Assembly (NCBI GenBank): GCA_963576565.1
Contig: OY755038.1
Coordinates: 202,031,013-202,095,012, forward strand
DNA: 64,000 nt
Reading direction: 5' to 3'
Source of the DNA: Aspidapion aeneum
Lineage: Eukaryota > Arthropoda > Insecta > Coleoptera > Brentidae
Shown here: in pieces, positions 23,601 to 31,158 of the stretch
Position numbering within the stretch: the first letter of the stretch is position 1
How the letters are laid out: each line of letters opens with the position of its first letter
Translations under genes and position numbers: made by a program
Notes under the pieces: model-generated
Seen by the model: only the letters and a program-made list of their open reading frames with translations
Databases searched by the model: none
Told to the model about the DNA's origin: nothing

Positions 23601-26600
23601 TTTATTATTATTGTATTTCAATTTTTCATAGTTTGAGCCACTATGTAGATATGTGACGAAAACTATATGTCAAAAAATGAGAACATACTTAGAAAGACTC
23701 TTTTTTTTTCAACAAAATAAAATTCATATTGGTTTTTTATTTTTCTTTCACGAGAAGTTATAACAAAAAACTACAAAATCTTACATTTTTCCATAATCCA
23801 TTGGCGCGCATTTAAATAATTATAGCTCGAAAACAAAATCGATGACCCCCCAATTTTTTTAAAACAAGCATCCAGACCGTTTAGGCTCAAACATATCTTA
23901 AATTCACCTCATTTGACGCATCCCAGTAAACACACTATTTCGTAGACAATTAGTAAATATGTCATGCGTTAAATTATTTTTTTTTGAAATACCCTGTTAG
24001 CTTATAACATAACCTATTATGCAAACATCACTCTAGAATAGTTAAAACGGCTCACATGAAAGCAAGTGAAGTTAATTTTGACTATACATTTTTAGTTCCC
24101 TTTCTTTATACGTAATAAATCTCAGGTATTTTTCCTGTATTTGTTTTAAATTATTTTGAGCCACTCTGTAGGTATGTGACGCAAACTATATGTTAAAAAT
24201 TGATAAAATTTCTAAAAGGACTCTTTTGTCAATAAAATAAGACCAATATAATTTTTTTGTTTTTATTTGGCGATAAGTTATTACAAAAAAAAGACAAAAG
24301 GTCATATTTTTCCATATTTCAGTGGCGCGCATTTAAATAAGTACAGCTCGAAAAGGAATCCTATGACCCCTCCAATTTTTTTTGGCCTTCAACATATCTC
24401 AAATTCAGCTCATCTGACGCGTCCCGGTAAACAATGTATTTAGTGCCTCCTCCTTTGGGATGAAATTTAACTGCAAAAAACTGTTAAGGGTCTTTAAACA
24501 TTACTTTTTCCATTAGAGTAGGAAAAGTCCTAGAATTTCTTTATTTTTCAACAAAAATAACAACAACTGTTAGTGTCATTTTGACAAGGCCGTGATAAAA
24601 TCAAAGTATAAGGAGGTTTGGTTACGCTGCCTACCAGTGCCCAACTACTTCTACCACGTTTTTAATGGTTTTGTCAAACGCATGGTACACCCACTCTTTC
24701 TATTTTGGTTGGTTGTAAAATCCAATCTCTAGCTGTTCTAATATCTGTGGGTATTTCGCGCCGTACTAAATCTACCCACGTGTTATTAGCAGTGGGACAT
24801 TTTCGGGTACTGTGTAGCCATCTTCAGCACCACTTTGTCAGAGGTAAAAAACAATCCCTTCCATGAACATCAACAACAATGGTCTGCAAAAAAAAAAAAT
24901 TTTGAATCCAAATATAGCTTGCGATTTCTAGTATAAAGAGAGCTATTTTAGTTTCAAACAATAATAAATGCATGGGCGCACCCAGGGGGGGGGGGGCGGG
25001 CCTCAAGCCTTAGATTTTGTTACATATATTCCACATATTTCATAAAAAAAACACAAAAATAGAGGCGTCGGCGTCGGGCCCCCCAAGACATATTCCTGGG
25101 TGCGCCACTGATAAATAAGAACTTTCGTACCTTCACTTGGTGCTTGCTTTCCTTTTATACCCTGAGGTACAACCCTCTCGTTTCAAAAACCAGCAGTACT
25201 CCGCCAATATGTTTGCATTTCACTTCCCTGAAAACCTCTTTTCCAACTTAGCGATGTCTTGATGAAACCGTTCCCCGTATTCATCCGAGACTGCTCCTAA
25301 CGTTTCAGGAAAGAAGTCCAGATGCGAGTGAAGGAAGTGCACTTTAAGGGACATGTCACATCCCATGGCCTTGTACGCTAAGAGCTATTCCTCGATCTGA
25401 GCGACATAATCATCACTTTTATGGTTACCCAAAAAGTTCTTACACACGTTTTGGAATGCAAACCAAGCTCGTTTTTCTTTTTGATTCAGGTGTTCAATAA
25501 ATGTCGAATCTTAAAAAAGTTGTCTAATCTGGGGCCCAACAAAAACACCTTCCTTGATTTTAGCCTCACTAAGACGAGGAAATTTAGTTTTCAAAAATAT
25601 GAGTGCGTCGCCTGTTTTGTCCAGTGCTTTTACAAACTGTTTGATTAATCCAAGTTTGATGTGCAAAGGCGGCAAGTAAATATTATCTTGGGGGACTAAT
25701 AAGGATCGTTGGCGACATTTTTCTGACCGCGAGTAAAGGCCAGTTCCGTACAATGTAATGTTTTTCCCGTGCTCGGCTGTCCCATTCACAAATAAAGCAA
25801 CAATATTTTGTTTTTTTATTATAGTTTCTGCATGAGCGTATACAAGGGAGGAGGGGGGCTTGGGGGAGAAAGCCCTCCCAAGAATCTAAAAATAGATTAT
25901 GTTAAAACTATTTATTTTCCTACTTTTTAATATGTTAATAAATAAACATCAGTAACAAATCACAGAAAGCAACAATAATGAAAAAATAATTGATGAAATT
26001 TGTTGCCTTCTGGGATTTGTTACTAATGTTTCTTCAATTAATGTAGTCAGATTTGTATATATTAATTAGTGATGTTCATGGAAGGGATTGTTTGTTGACA
26101 CAGTAGCCGAAAACGTTGCACTGCTAATAAAATAACTCCGAATACTCAGTTTCATTCTCCTATCCTAATTAATTAATTAAAGTTATGTATAATAAAGGCG
26201 AAATTAGACTTTATTATAACTATGAAAATGGTCAAACAACAAAAACAACCTTCTCCTCGGAATTCGATTTATAACAAAGTGTAGCTCATTGTCCTCTTCG
26301 ATATCTCAAACTAGCTCCATTTTCAGCAAAACAAAGACACTAACAGAACACGTAATTTTTAAATTATATAAATTGACCTTAAAAGCATCTGGTTAAATAT
26401 ACGGAAAACAGGAGCTATAGTACCTACGCAGTGTGCCTGAATCAGGTATAGGTTACATAAAAATGGTTCCAAAATCTAACTGCACATTTTGAATATAGAC
26501 TCTTTCCTGACTTCAGAGCCATATTCATATAAATCCTAGCTGATCCTCTTCTCGACATTTTTGACATTTTTCTACTTAGTCTAGGCGCTGGCTTCTGTCA

Positions 26601-27416
26601 CGTGTGACCTAATATGTGCGCTCAGTTTTACTGCGGACCTGTCTAGGCACCATTAGGAGTCTAAAAAAAGTTTGGTCACGTGGTCGAACTCATAGTCGTT
26701 AGGCTGCCATCTTTGAAAATGGCCGCGAAATTAATAGATTTTTTGTTAAAGCGTATCTCCCTACCCAGTAGTCCGATTTTAATTTTTTAAAGCTTGTTTT
26801 ACTCTTTTTTTAAAGGAAAACAAATTTTGTTATTACACATTTTGTAATAAATCAAGTAGTTTTTGAGATATACCAAGATTATTAGTATTTCCGCTCGCAA
26901 AAGAATTAAAATAATACCCATGCTCAATTTATTGTAGCTAGAACATTATTGACATTTGTTTTTTTTGTTACATAGAAGGCTTTAAACCTTTCACAGAAGA
27001 GGATATTGACTTTTTGTTTTTAAAGTTCGATGGATAAAAAAGCATAAAAAAACATTTTTGTCACTTAAGTCCTCAAATTCAAGCTCCTAAGTATTAGTGT
27101 AAAAATAAGTACCAATTTGACAGCATCGCTAAATATGTACTTAAGTTTAGCTGGACATTTTTGATAGCCTATGTAAGCAATTAAGTCTAAGTTATAACTT
27201 AATTCAAAGTGAGAAACTATTAAGCTAAAACTCTAGTTTATAGAGTTTTTGAAAATTGTGTTCGATTGTGTTTTTTGCTTTTTCAGCTCAAAGTTCTACA
27301 GAAAAATCACCTTTGTCAGATGCCTGAAGGAACTATTAGCTCGAGTGCCTTTAGAACCTGCCTCGATCCCCGAAAAGGTGCGCACTTACGACGTCCTTAA
27401 CTGCGCAGCATACTAG
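2469..27416 (+). CDS. BNIP2: BNIP2/caytaxin-family BCH-domain protein, 8 coding exons, 423 aa
   Basis: BCH-domain scaffold proteins (BNIP2, BNIPL, ATCAY/caytaxin, PRUNE2 C-terminus) bind small GTPases, GAPs and kinesin light chain in the cytosol and help shape cells. Exons 2469-2671, 5002-5126, 8997-9158, 11017-11196, 13900-14035, 20071-20193, 21396-21608 and 27287-27416 join with consistent phase to one 424-codon frame ending in TAG. Residues 1-223 are acidic and Ser-rich (E-F-E-E-I-E-E; S-S-L-E-S-E-D-D-S). Residues 262-420 form the BCH domain: VIEPYKRVLSHGGYLRAGG, L-P-D-K-S-R-V-D-Y-D-Y-V-M-D-N-L-F, then LSHLYVVHPTLWIKTML and A-K-P-F-I-S-S-K-F. The frame stops after BCH, so this is not ARHGAP1, which adds RhoGAP. 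Paralog identity (BNIP2 versus ATCAY) is not resolved. AATAAA at 27727 could end the mRNA. Confidence 0.88.
3214..4195. mobile_element. 982-bp TIR element with TGTACAGG ends, in BNIP2-like intron 1
   Basis: The left end TGTACAGGTTGTTTCCATAT is mirrored by TGTACAGGGTGCTTCCATAT read in from 4195. Similarity runs about 75 bp through a block containing ATATTTCAACCAAG. The interior lacks a transposase and hosts a nested G/C-run MITE (3698-3872). It belongs with the other TACAGGGTG-ended elements in this window. Confidence 0.75.
3698..3872. mobile_element. Small MITE with C/G runs nested in the 3214-4195 element
   Basis: Ends CAAGCACGGATTTG and CAAGCGCGGATCTG (read from 3872) form imperfect inverted repeats followed by G-runs or C-runs on each side. 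About 175 bp, non-coding. Confidence 0.55.
5002..5126 (+). CDS. BNIP2: BNIP2-like exon 2
   Basis: Acceptor TATTGTTTCAG, donor GTAGGT. One base completes Arg, then 41 codons (I-K-D-T-K-F-K-P ... Y-S-E-K-L-P) and a trailing G. A low-complexity Ser/Thr/Asn linker with no named motif; kept because phase and splice sites fit both neighbours. Confidence 0.8.
5145..5735 (+). repeat. Interspersed repeat, copy 1 of 2
   Basis: This block recurs reverse-complemented at about 28437-29222. Shared landmarks are ACACCGCAAAATGTAAATAA (other strand), GGAGTATGTTCCAAAACCA, ATCCTGTCTACCCGAAAAAG and GGTCCTGGCTTCAAG. ORFs across it are not conserved between copies. It starts only about 20 bp after exon 2. Class unknown. 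Confidence 0.75.
5736..7485. other. BNIP2-like intron 2 interior, no gene seen
   Basis: AT-rich intron. Near 6000-6120 there are repeated TTCATATTTTT-like runs. A TACAGGGTGTTTTGG motif at about 6477 looks like one end of a TACAGGGTG-type element, but no convincing partner end was found. Confidence 0.4.
7486..7740. mobile_element. 255-bp MITE with about 35-bp TIRs
   Basis: AATTGAGGAGCAGAAGTAAC at 7486 is mirrored by AATTGAGGAGCAGAAGTACC from 7740, continuing as CAAAGG-GTTAGGTGCCA and CAAAGGGGCTAAGTGCCA. The minus-strand ORF inside is a by-product of the repeat. No clear target duplication. Confidence 0.75.
8023..8662. mobile_element. Mutator-like foldback element, 640 bp, 9-bp target duplication
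   Basis: Ends CACGGTGGATAGAATAGACT and CACGGTGGATAGAATAGACC (from 8662) begin long inverted arms of roughly 200 bp or more, including GGTGTTCGGA, CAGCTGATTTTTGT and GTCGTTATTTTTTTTAGCC with their complements. The exact 9-bp repeat TCTAAATAT abuts both ends (8014-8022, 8663-8671). Long TIRs plus a 9-bp duplication are typical of Mutator-like elements. No transposase inside, so non-autonomous. Confidence 0.82.
8997..9158 (+). CDS. BNIP2: BNIP2-like exon 3
   Basis: Acceptor TGTTATATAG, donor GTAAAC. The leading AT completes Asp, then 53 codons (F-P-S-S-P-S-A-L-K-K-L ... M-N-E-K-E) and a trailing G. Acidic linker of the N-terminal half. Confidence 0.8.
9989..10600. mobile_element. Foldback repeat, family A copy 1 (intron 3)
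   Basis: It starts CAAGTTTCGTGGCTAATCGG. The right part, about 10223-10598, is a near-perfect palindrome with roughly 175-bp arms and axis near 10415; arm landmarks include AGAAGCGCCATCTACCGAGA and its complement. The same modules recur at 38509-39262. No coding potential. Confidence 0.75.
10589..10935 (+). repeat. Two direct copies of a roughly 70-bp block
   Basis: GTTTACACCCTGTA followed by TTCCATGCACGAACCGCTTT occurs at about 10589-10645 and 10859-10912, and both are followed soon by GGCACTGTTACA. Probably two ends or two copies of a TACAGGGTG-type repeat. The second ends about 85 bp before exon 4. Confidence 0.65.
11017..11196 (+). CDS. BNIP2: BNIP2-like exon 4
   Basis: Acceptor TTTTTTGCCAG, donor GTAGGA. 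GC completes Gly, then 59 codons and a trailing G. It carries the basic stretch N-K-L-R-R-I-K-V followed by the acidic, Ser-rich S-V-S-S-L-E-S-E-D-D-S. The minus-strand ORF over it is a shadow. Confidence 0.82.
11243..12789. mobile_element. TIR element, family B copy 1 (intron 4)
   Basis: Outer ends TCACCACCATTTTCTAAGA and TCACCAGTATTTACTAAAG (from 12789) are inverted repeats. Each sub-terminal block also matches the opposite end of the copy at 36091-36943, which is therefore inverted relative to this one. About 1.55 kb, no transposase. A 220-bp MITE is nested at 12134-12353. Around 11940-12030 it has a TTTCATGAAAATCGGTTGAG motif followed by GGACAGACATACAC, like tails of some insect LINEs. 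Confidence 0.68.
12134..12353. mobile_element. 220-bp MITE nested in family B copy 1
   Basis: Left GTACAGTCGGGAACTTTTTA and right (complement) GTACACTCGGGGACTTTTTA are inverted repeats continuing as AATTGCC. Non-coding. Confidence 0.75.
13262..13500 (-). mobile_element. tRNA-derived SINE, copy 1 (most complete)
   Basis: On the minus strand a tRNA-like head contains the pol III B box GGGTTCGAGTCCC (13379-13367), about 110 bases after the presumed 5' end. After it come CATATGGTTGTTTTTGTAA and the tail GCGATTGATCCTAGCTATGA. Head spacing is too long for a functional tRNA. The tail recurs in the copies at about 20735 and 28512, defining a SINE family. Confidence 0.75.
13900..14035 (+). CDS. BNIP2: BNIP2-like exon 5, start of BCH domain
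   Basis: Acceptor TTTTGTTTGTAG, donor GTAAAA. AC completes Asp, then 44 codons and AG. It reads A-A-E-E-R-R-H-A-R-N-W-Q-R-M-V-L-P-G-G and ends R-V-I-E-P-Y-K, the conserved lead into the BCH domain. The intron that follows (14036-20070) carries the LINE and the TRIM. Confidence 0.88.
14579..15965 (+). pseudogene. LINE ORF1 (gag-like, zinc knuckles), one frameshift
   Basis: ORF1 proteins bind the element RNA. The frame runs from ATG 14579 for about 190 codons, then meets a stop at 15188-15190. The homologous frame resumes one base over: upstream of ATG 15192 it reads D-A-D-S-Y-R-L-V-T-K-M, so one indel lies near 15140-15160. The C-terminal part has three CCHC knuckles: C-K-R-C-x4-H-x4-C (about 15498), C-V-K-C-x3-H-x4-C (about 15556) and C-I-H-C-x3-H-x5-C (about 15621), as in Jockey-type gags. 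It ends at 15965, overlapping ORF2 by 11 bases. The frameshift could be real decay or an assembly error. Confidence 0.85.
15955..18615 (+). pseudogene. LINE ORF2: AP endonuclease plus reverse transcriptase, one internal stop
   Basis: ORF2 nicks the target and reverse-transcribes the RNA. Residues 1-225 are the endonuclease (L-A-W-N-A-N-G-L near 5, G-G-D-F-N-A-K near 135, L-H-S-D-H-S-P near 209). Residues about 440-720 are the RT (K-K-A-P-G-Y-D, F-L-D-V-A-Q-A-F-D, A-G-V-P-Q-G-S-V-L-G-P, F-A-D-D near 661, then Y-L-G-M-T-L-D). TGA at 18424-18426 stops the frame after N-I-V-N-A-P where relatives have Trp. The same frame continues Y-V-R-N-S-D-L-H to TAA at 18613-18615, giving 886 codons. A single-base change probably made the stop. 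Confidence 0.92.
19028..19285. repeat. Left LTR of the TRIM
   Basis: 258 bp. It contains TGACGTCA (a CRE palindrome), an inverted CCAAT box (ATTGGTCAGC) and a GC-rich GCGCGGCCATATTGCC block, which look promoter-like. The short ORFs here are artefacts. Confidence 0.85.
19773..20030. repeat. Right LTR of the TRIM
   Basis: 258 bp, same TG...CA ends and same CRE/CCAAT-like block as the left copy, about 98% identical by eye. Confidence 0.85.
20071..20193 (+). CDS. BNIP2: BNIP2-like exon 6, BCH domain
   Basis: Acceptor AATTTTGGCAG, donor GTAAGT. G completes Arg, then 40 codons and TT. It reads V-L-S-H-G-G-Y and, further on, H-L-P-D-K-S-R-V-D-Y-D-Y and V-M-D-N-L-F, a signature BCH stretch. The branch point and pyrimidine tract must lie within the 40 bp to the TRIM or inside the TRIM. 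Confidence 0.9.
20252..20426. mobile_element. Tc1/mariner-type MITE, TA-flanked
   Basis: Ends CAGTGAATATCGGTTATAAC and CAGTGAATATCGCTTATAAC (from 20426) are TIRs flanked by TA (20250-20251, 20427-20428). The interior is further copies of CGTTATAACCGA-like motifs. 175 bp, non-coding, in intron 6. Confidence 0.82.
20735..20945 (+). mobile_element. tRNA-derived SINE, copy 2
   Basis: B box GGGTTCGAGTCCC at 20852-20864 and tail GCGATTGATCCTAGTATGAA. TGTGTAGTGG near 20760 is A-box-like. The head diverges more from copy 1 than the tail does. Confidence 0.7.
21396..21608 (+). CDS. BNIP2: BNIP2-like exon 7, BCH core
   Basis: Acceptor TCTTTTGTTTTAG, donor GTGGGT. A completes Leu, then 70 codons and AG. 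It reads L-E-R-L-V-T-D-D-Y-V-L-V-Y-L-H-G, W-L-K-R-C-Y and LSHLYVVHPTLWIKTML, the diagnostic BCH core. The frame reads on into the intron to 21789, but the homology stops at the donor and resumes in exon 8. Confidence 0.92.
22065..24456. repeat. 2.4-kb compound palindrome: three units mirrored by three units
   Basis: The left half has three direct copies of a roughly 500-bp unit (starts near 22089, 22575, 23101), each opening GTTTACCGGGACGCG or a variant and carrying CATACCTACAGAGTGGCTCA. The right half mirrors them (ends near 23520, 23931, 24432). Outer ends AAAGGAGGAGGCACTAAATA are exact inverted repeats (22065, 24456), and weak mirroring continues a little outward. The axis is near 23260-23310, by a G-run at about 23180. 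No coding frame. Lies in BNIP2-like intron 7. Class unknown. Confidence 0.85.
24600..25795 (-). pseudogene. Broken gene of an unnamed multicopy protein family
   Basis: On the minus strand, 25789-25511 is open and reads G-T-G-L-Y-S-R-S-E-K-C-R-Q, P-P-L-H-I-K-L-G-L-I-K and E-G-V-F-V-G-P-Q-I-R. After frame breaks, about 25400-25230 reads D-M-S-L-K-V-H-F-L-H-S-H, then V-S-D-E-Y-G-E-R-F-H-Q-D-I, ending near A-E-Y-C-W-F-L-K-R after a stop. I recall these motifs from multicopy uncharacterised arthropod and cnidarian proteins, probably transposon-associated. A further degenerate stretch at 24880-24620 (V-D-V-H-G-R-D-C-F-L) may belong to it. A MITE interrupts it. In intron 7, opposite strand to the host gene. 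Function unknown. Confidence 0.6.
24972..25108. mobile_element. Small MITE with GGCGCACCCAGG ends, copy 1
   Basis: TGGGCGCACCCAGGGGG at the left is mirrored by CCTGGGTGCGCCA at the right. About 137 bp with a G-run and a CATATTTCATAAA block. The left part of a second copy begins at about 58241. Confidence 0.7.
27287..27416 (+). CDS. BNIP2: BNIP2-like exon 8, BCH end and stop
   Basis: Acceptor GCTTTTTCAG. C completes Ser, then 42 codons and TAG. It reads S-K-F-Y-R-K-I, L-K-E-L-L-A-R-V-P-L-E and I-P-E-K-V, equivalent to the BNIP2 C-terminal S-S-K-F ... E-L-V-P ... I-P-E segment. It closes the domain 5.7 kb after exon 7. Confidence 0.9.
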
Positions 27417-27735
27417 ACCTCACGTAGAATCTCACCAGGAGTTGTGTGCGGTAGGATATATTTATTTATTTATTTTCTCATTTTTATCATTACCCATCCG
27501 CAAAATCTAGAGATAGTAGAGGGTATCTTAAAAGTCACTAGGCGATTTTAAATTATTATTATAATTTTTATTTGGCAAGCATTCCGAAAATTAACTTGTG
27601 AGCATTTTTACGACCAAAAAGTGTCACTTTACAGTACACGTTCGGATCCACTTTATTTTTCTTTAATTCTGGTTCTTTTTTTTGGTTAAGTTCACTGTTT
27701 TTAAATGCTGCTTATTTTGACAATTAAATAAAATA
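27417..27735 (+). other. BNIP2: Likely 3' UTR of the BNIP2-like gene
   Basis: AT-rich non-coding sequence after the stop. AATAAA at 27727-27732 is the first well-placed polyadenylation signal. Confidence 0.5.
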
Positions 27736-28436
27736 CTAATTTGCTGTTAAAGGAATGCAAAGTTTATTGTTTATTATCATTTGTAAAAATTAATTCTATT
27801 AATAAGTTTTAAACCAGAAAGAAAGGGATGAAAATGTGTTCCAACTGTGTGAAAACCTGTAAAAAATTGAATATTAAAATTTTTTATTGTGTTTAGAAAA
27901 AAATTCCCTTTAGAGTTTATGTTTTTATTTTGTCATCTTAAACCAAGGTGCTTATTTTAAATCAAGGTCCATTAAATCATTAGTGAAATTGCAACATGCT
28001 AAAGGCCGAAATGGGTTCCTTATCGCTATCGGTGTTACCAAAGGATATTAATACTCATTGTGATGTTGTATAATAATAGCATTGCCCTGTGGTGGGGAAT
28101 TGTAGTGAAATAGAAAATCAAACCGACGCTAGGCTTGTCAAACCTTCGCAGACTAGAAGAAATGGAAAGAATTTGAAATCCGCAATTTTTTCACAGATTG
28201 AGCAAGGCCAACTTTGACAGGTACTATTCGAAAGGAGGGGAAACAACTAAATTCATGGTAAAACCATACGTGGAGCCACTGATCTCAGTTAAAAATATTT
28301 GACATGTCGTCACTGCTTATTTTCCACGGCGACATCTAGAGGTGGTAGCTTATATTACATTTGTAAGGTCACTGCGTTCTGAATCCCGGCGACGCAGTTT
28401 TCGTGATTCAGTGACCCTATATGCTTAATCATGCAT

Positions 28437-29222
28437 TCTTACACAAAACGCTTGAAGCCAGGACCCCCTATAATTATTAATATACTTGTTTTTTTTACTG
28501 GGACTTTCCATCCATAGCTAGGATCAATCGCCTAGTCTTTTTAGCCAAATTTTTGCTGAGATATGCCTGGGACGTTACAAAAACAACCATATGCCGAGGT
28601 GGGACTCGAACCCACAAGATACGCATAATAATTTTCAATGGTCCTTTTTCGGGTAGACAGGATTTCGTTAACTGCCCATGCGTCAGTTTAGTGGTTTTGG
28701 AACATACTCCGTTACGTCACTGTAGTATTCAAAAATTGAAGGTTATGTCTATTTTTTTAAATAAAAACTAGTGAAAATTTATTAAATTGCGGATGAAAGT
28801 TGAAGTTTTTCTAAATTTATTTGTGCAGATTTATTGTGGACACCATAAAGAGTGTTTAATGGCATCTATAAACCACTCTTATATAACTTTATTAACAAAT
28901 TATAACGAAAAATATAAGTACTTAGCAATGGAATGGCACTCTTTTCCCGGACATTTTTCCACAAAGCGCACATGTGTTACGTGAAATATTTTCCATTTTC
29001 ACAAAAAAAAACCCAATTTTACACGACGAACGCAAAACACCGCAAAATGTAAATAAACAACAAATATGGCGTCCATCCACACAGCAGCTGTGTGTCTATG
29101 TGCCAAAACACACCCATGCGCACTTGCAAATTTGCGTCTGCGAAATTTAAATTTGCCATCGCTGCCAAAGCAAGCATGATTGCTTCAATTTTCGATTTTT
29201 TGGACCAGTATTTATGCTCTAA
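28437..29222 (-). repeat. Interspersed repeat, copy 2 of 2, inverted
   Basis: Reverse-complement relative of 5145-5735, with landmarks GAAGCCAGGACCCC, TTTTTCGGGTAGACAGGAT, GTTTTGGAACATACTCC and ACACCGCAAAATGTAAATAA. A truncated SINE lies inside it (28512-28626). The short ORFs here are not conserved in copy 1. Confidence 0.72.
28512..28626 (-). mobile_element. tRNA-derived SINE, truncated copy 3
   Basis: Contains the B box (complement GGGACTCGAACCC at 28601-28613) and the tail AGCTAGGATCAATCGCC. The tRNA-like head is missing beyond GATACGC, unlike copy 1. Confidence 0.72.
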
Positions 29223-29406
29223 GGTATTTGTGGTAACCGCTTGTACTTCCGTAAAAAAACGACAGCCAATCTTTGCTTCTATCAGAGGTTACACTGTAGT
29301 TGAGGCGTTATCTAAATATTTTTCTATATCTATGGAGCCAAAAGAGAACTTTGTAGCAAACGATAGTAGTTGATAGACTAAATACAAAATCCAATCATCT
29401 CACATA

Positions 29407-30356
29407 CGAGGTCTGGCTATTAAATAACGAGACTGCGCGCCTAGATGGCGCCCTAGACGGGTGGGGTAAAAAACGAATAGCGCTTTGGGTATCTAGATAT
29501 CTTGTCTATGCACGTCCCAAAACACGTTTCCGTCACTATTATAGTATTTGTGCGGTAGCGGTTTGAAACGAACGTGTTTTTTTCTCGTGCCGAAAAACAG
29601 GAGCAACATATCAATCTCAAATTTCACGTTAAATTGAAAAAAACTCCGACTGAGTGCTATAAACTGCTGCAAGAGGCCTATGGGGACAATTCTCTATCTC
29701 GTGCGCGTGTTTTTGAGTGGTGTAAGTGCTTTAGTGAGGGCTGAGAGACCATTGAAGATGCCCAGGTCGCCCTGTGACTGTTTCAACTCCAATGTTGATC
29801 GTTTTTTTCGACATTACCAGCGCCCAGGTCGCCCTGTGACTGTTTCAACTCCAATGTTGATCGTTTTTTTCGACATTAATGGTATCGTGATGACTGAATG
29901 AGTTCCAGAGGGTCCGACGGTCAACCAACACTGCGAGAACGAATTTGTAAAAAACGGCCCGAGTTGTGGAAGAACAACTCGTGGATTTTGCACCAGGACA
30001 ACGCACCTGCCCATAACGCACTATCTGTGAAGCAGTATTTGGCCACTAAGTGCTCGAACACCCGCCGTACTCACCAGATTTGGCAACGTGCGACTTTTTT
30101 TTGTTTCCGAAGATGAAACTGCTTTGAAAAGACCCGATTTGAGTCGATGGAAGCGGTAAAGCAAAAAACGGCAGAGCTCATAAAGGCCCTCACCAAAGAA
30201 GACTTCCAGCACTGCTTCGATCAATGGAAAAAACGTATGGAAATGTGTGTGGCAAGGGGAGGGGAGTATATTGAAGGGGAGCATTCGAATGTAGAATAAT
30301 TTTTATAATAAAACCCTTTTTCGTAACCAGTCTCGTTATTTAATAGCCAGACCTCG
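29407..30356 (+). mobile_element. Mariner transposon, internally deleted
   Basis: 29-bp TIRs: CGAGGTCTGGCTATTAAATA at 29407 and its complement ending at 30356. TA precedes the left end; AG follows the right end, so the TA duplication is not intact. 950 bp against roughly 1.3 kb for full mariners. The interior codes for a broken mariner transposase. Confidence 0.9.
29590..30300 (+). pseudogene. Mariner transposase remnant
   Basis: N-terminal helix-turn-helix part: E-C-Y-K-L-L-Q-E-A-Y-G, then R-V-F-E-W. Part of the centre is lost. The catalytic region follows with F-F-D-I-N-G-I-V, W-I-L-H-Q-D-N-A-P-A-H-N and, one frame over, Y-S-P-D-L-A-T-C-D-F-F-L-F-P, the D,D34D pattern. The C-terminus ends near 30300. 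A 57-bp block starting GCCCAGGTCGCCCTGTGACT is duplicated (29760, 29822) at the deletion point. Frameshifts and deletion make it non-functional. Confidence 0.88.
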
Positions 30357-30940
30357 AGGTTTTTATTACCTAATAACCGCATCTAGCATGTGCCGTGTAC
30401 ACCAATACCGATAGCGATAAGCCATGATTAGTCTTTAGCATCTTGTGTGACCTCATACAAGGTCGTTAAAATTTACGTATCACTAATCACTAAAAACTAC
30501 CTAACCTAACCTATTAGATTTCTGGAAAACAAAAGTACGATACAAGACGTAAACGGTTACAGTACTCATGGACCGCTTGCTCTGCGTCAACCCGTAAAGC
30601 ACTTTATTTTGGAACCTCTTTTACAACTTGACTGCTCGATGTTTCCTTGAAACCTCGTTTTAGTAGAAAAAACTCGAGCGGTAAACTTTTTAAAGAGTTC
30701 CCAATATAAACTGAATGAATCCTAATATGTTAATGGAAATTGTATAATAATGTATCAAAAAAGTGTTAAGCCTAAATCAATTATTGTTTTAATCTGCAGA
30801 GTTTTTTTATGTGCTATGTGGAAAAAAAATATGCCACTTTAGTCATACTCATTATGTAGGTACGTGGGCACAATAGATCCATATATGGTCGCAGTGCATG
30901 GAGCTTCAGTAGGGCCTGCCACTACTTTTGAATACAATAC
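30357..30940. other. Intergenic, no gene seen
   Basis: AT-rich sequence after the mariner. CTAACCTAACCTA near 30500 is a short chance-like run. No exon or repeat end was recognised. Confidence 0.4.
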
Positions 30941-31158
30941 ATACATCAAAAATTTGTATTTTAATATCGCTAGTGACTTAAAAATACGCTGTTAAAAAAA
31001 CAATCAATTAAAGCCCTCCCCTTGTCAAATCAAAAGAGTTGTCATTAGATACATCAAAAATTTGTATTTTAATATCGCTAGTGACTTAAAAATACGCTGT
31101 TAAAAAAACAATCAATTAAAGCCCTCCCCTTGTCAAATCAAAAGAGTTGTCATTAGAT
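30941..31158. repeat. 108-bp exact tandem duplication
   Basis: A unit beginning ATACATCAAAAATTTGTATT is present twice in a row (30941, 31049) with no difference noticed by eye. Non-coding. A collapsed or expanded assembly repeat is possible. Confidence 0.9.
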
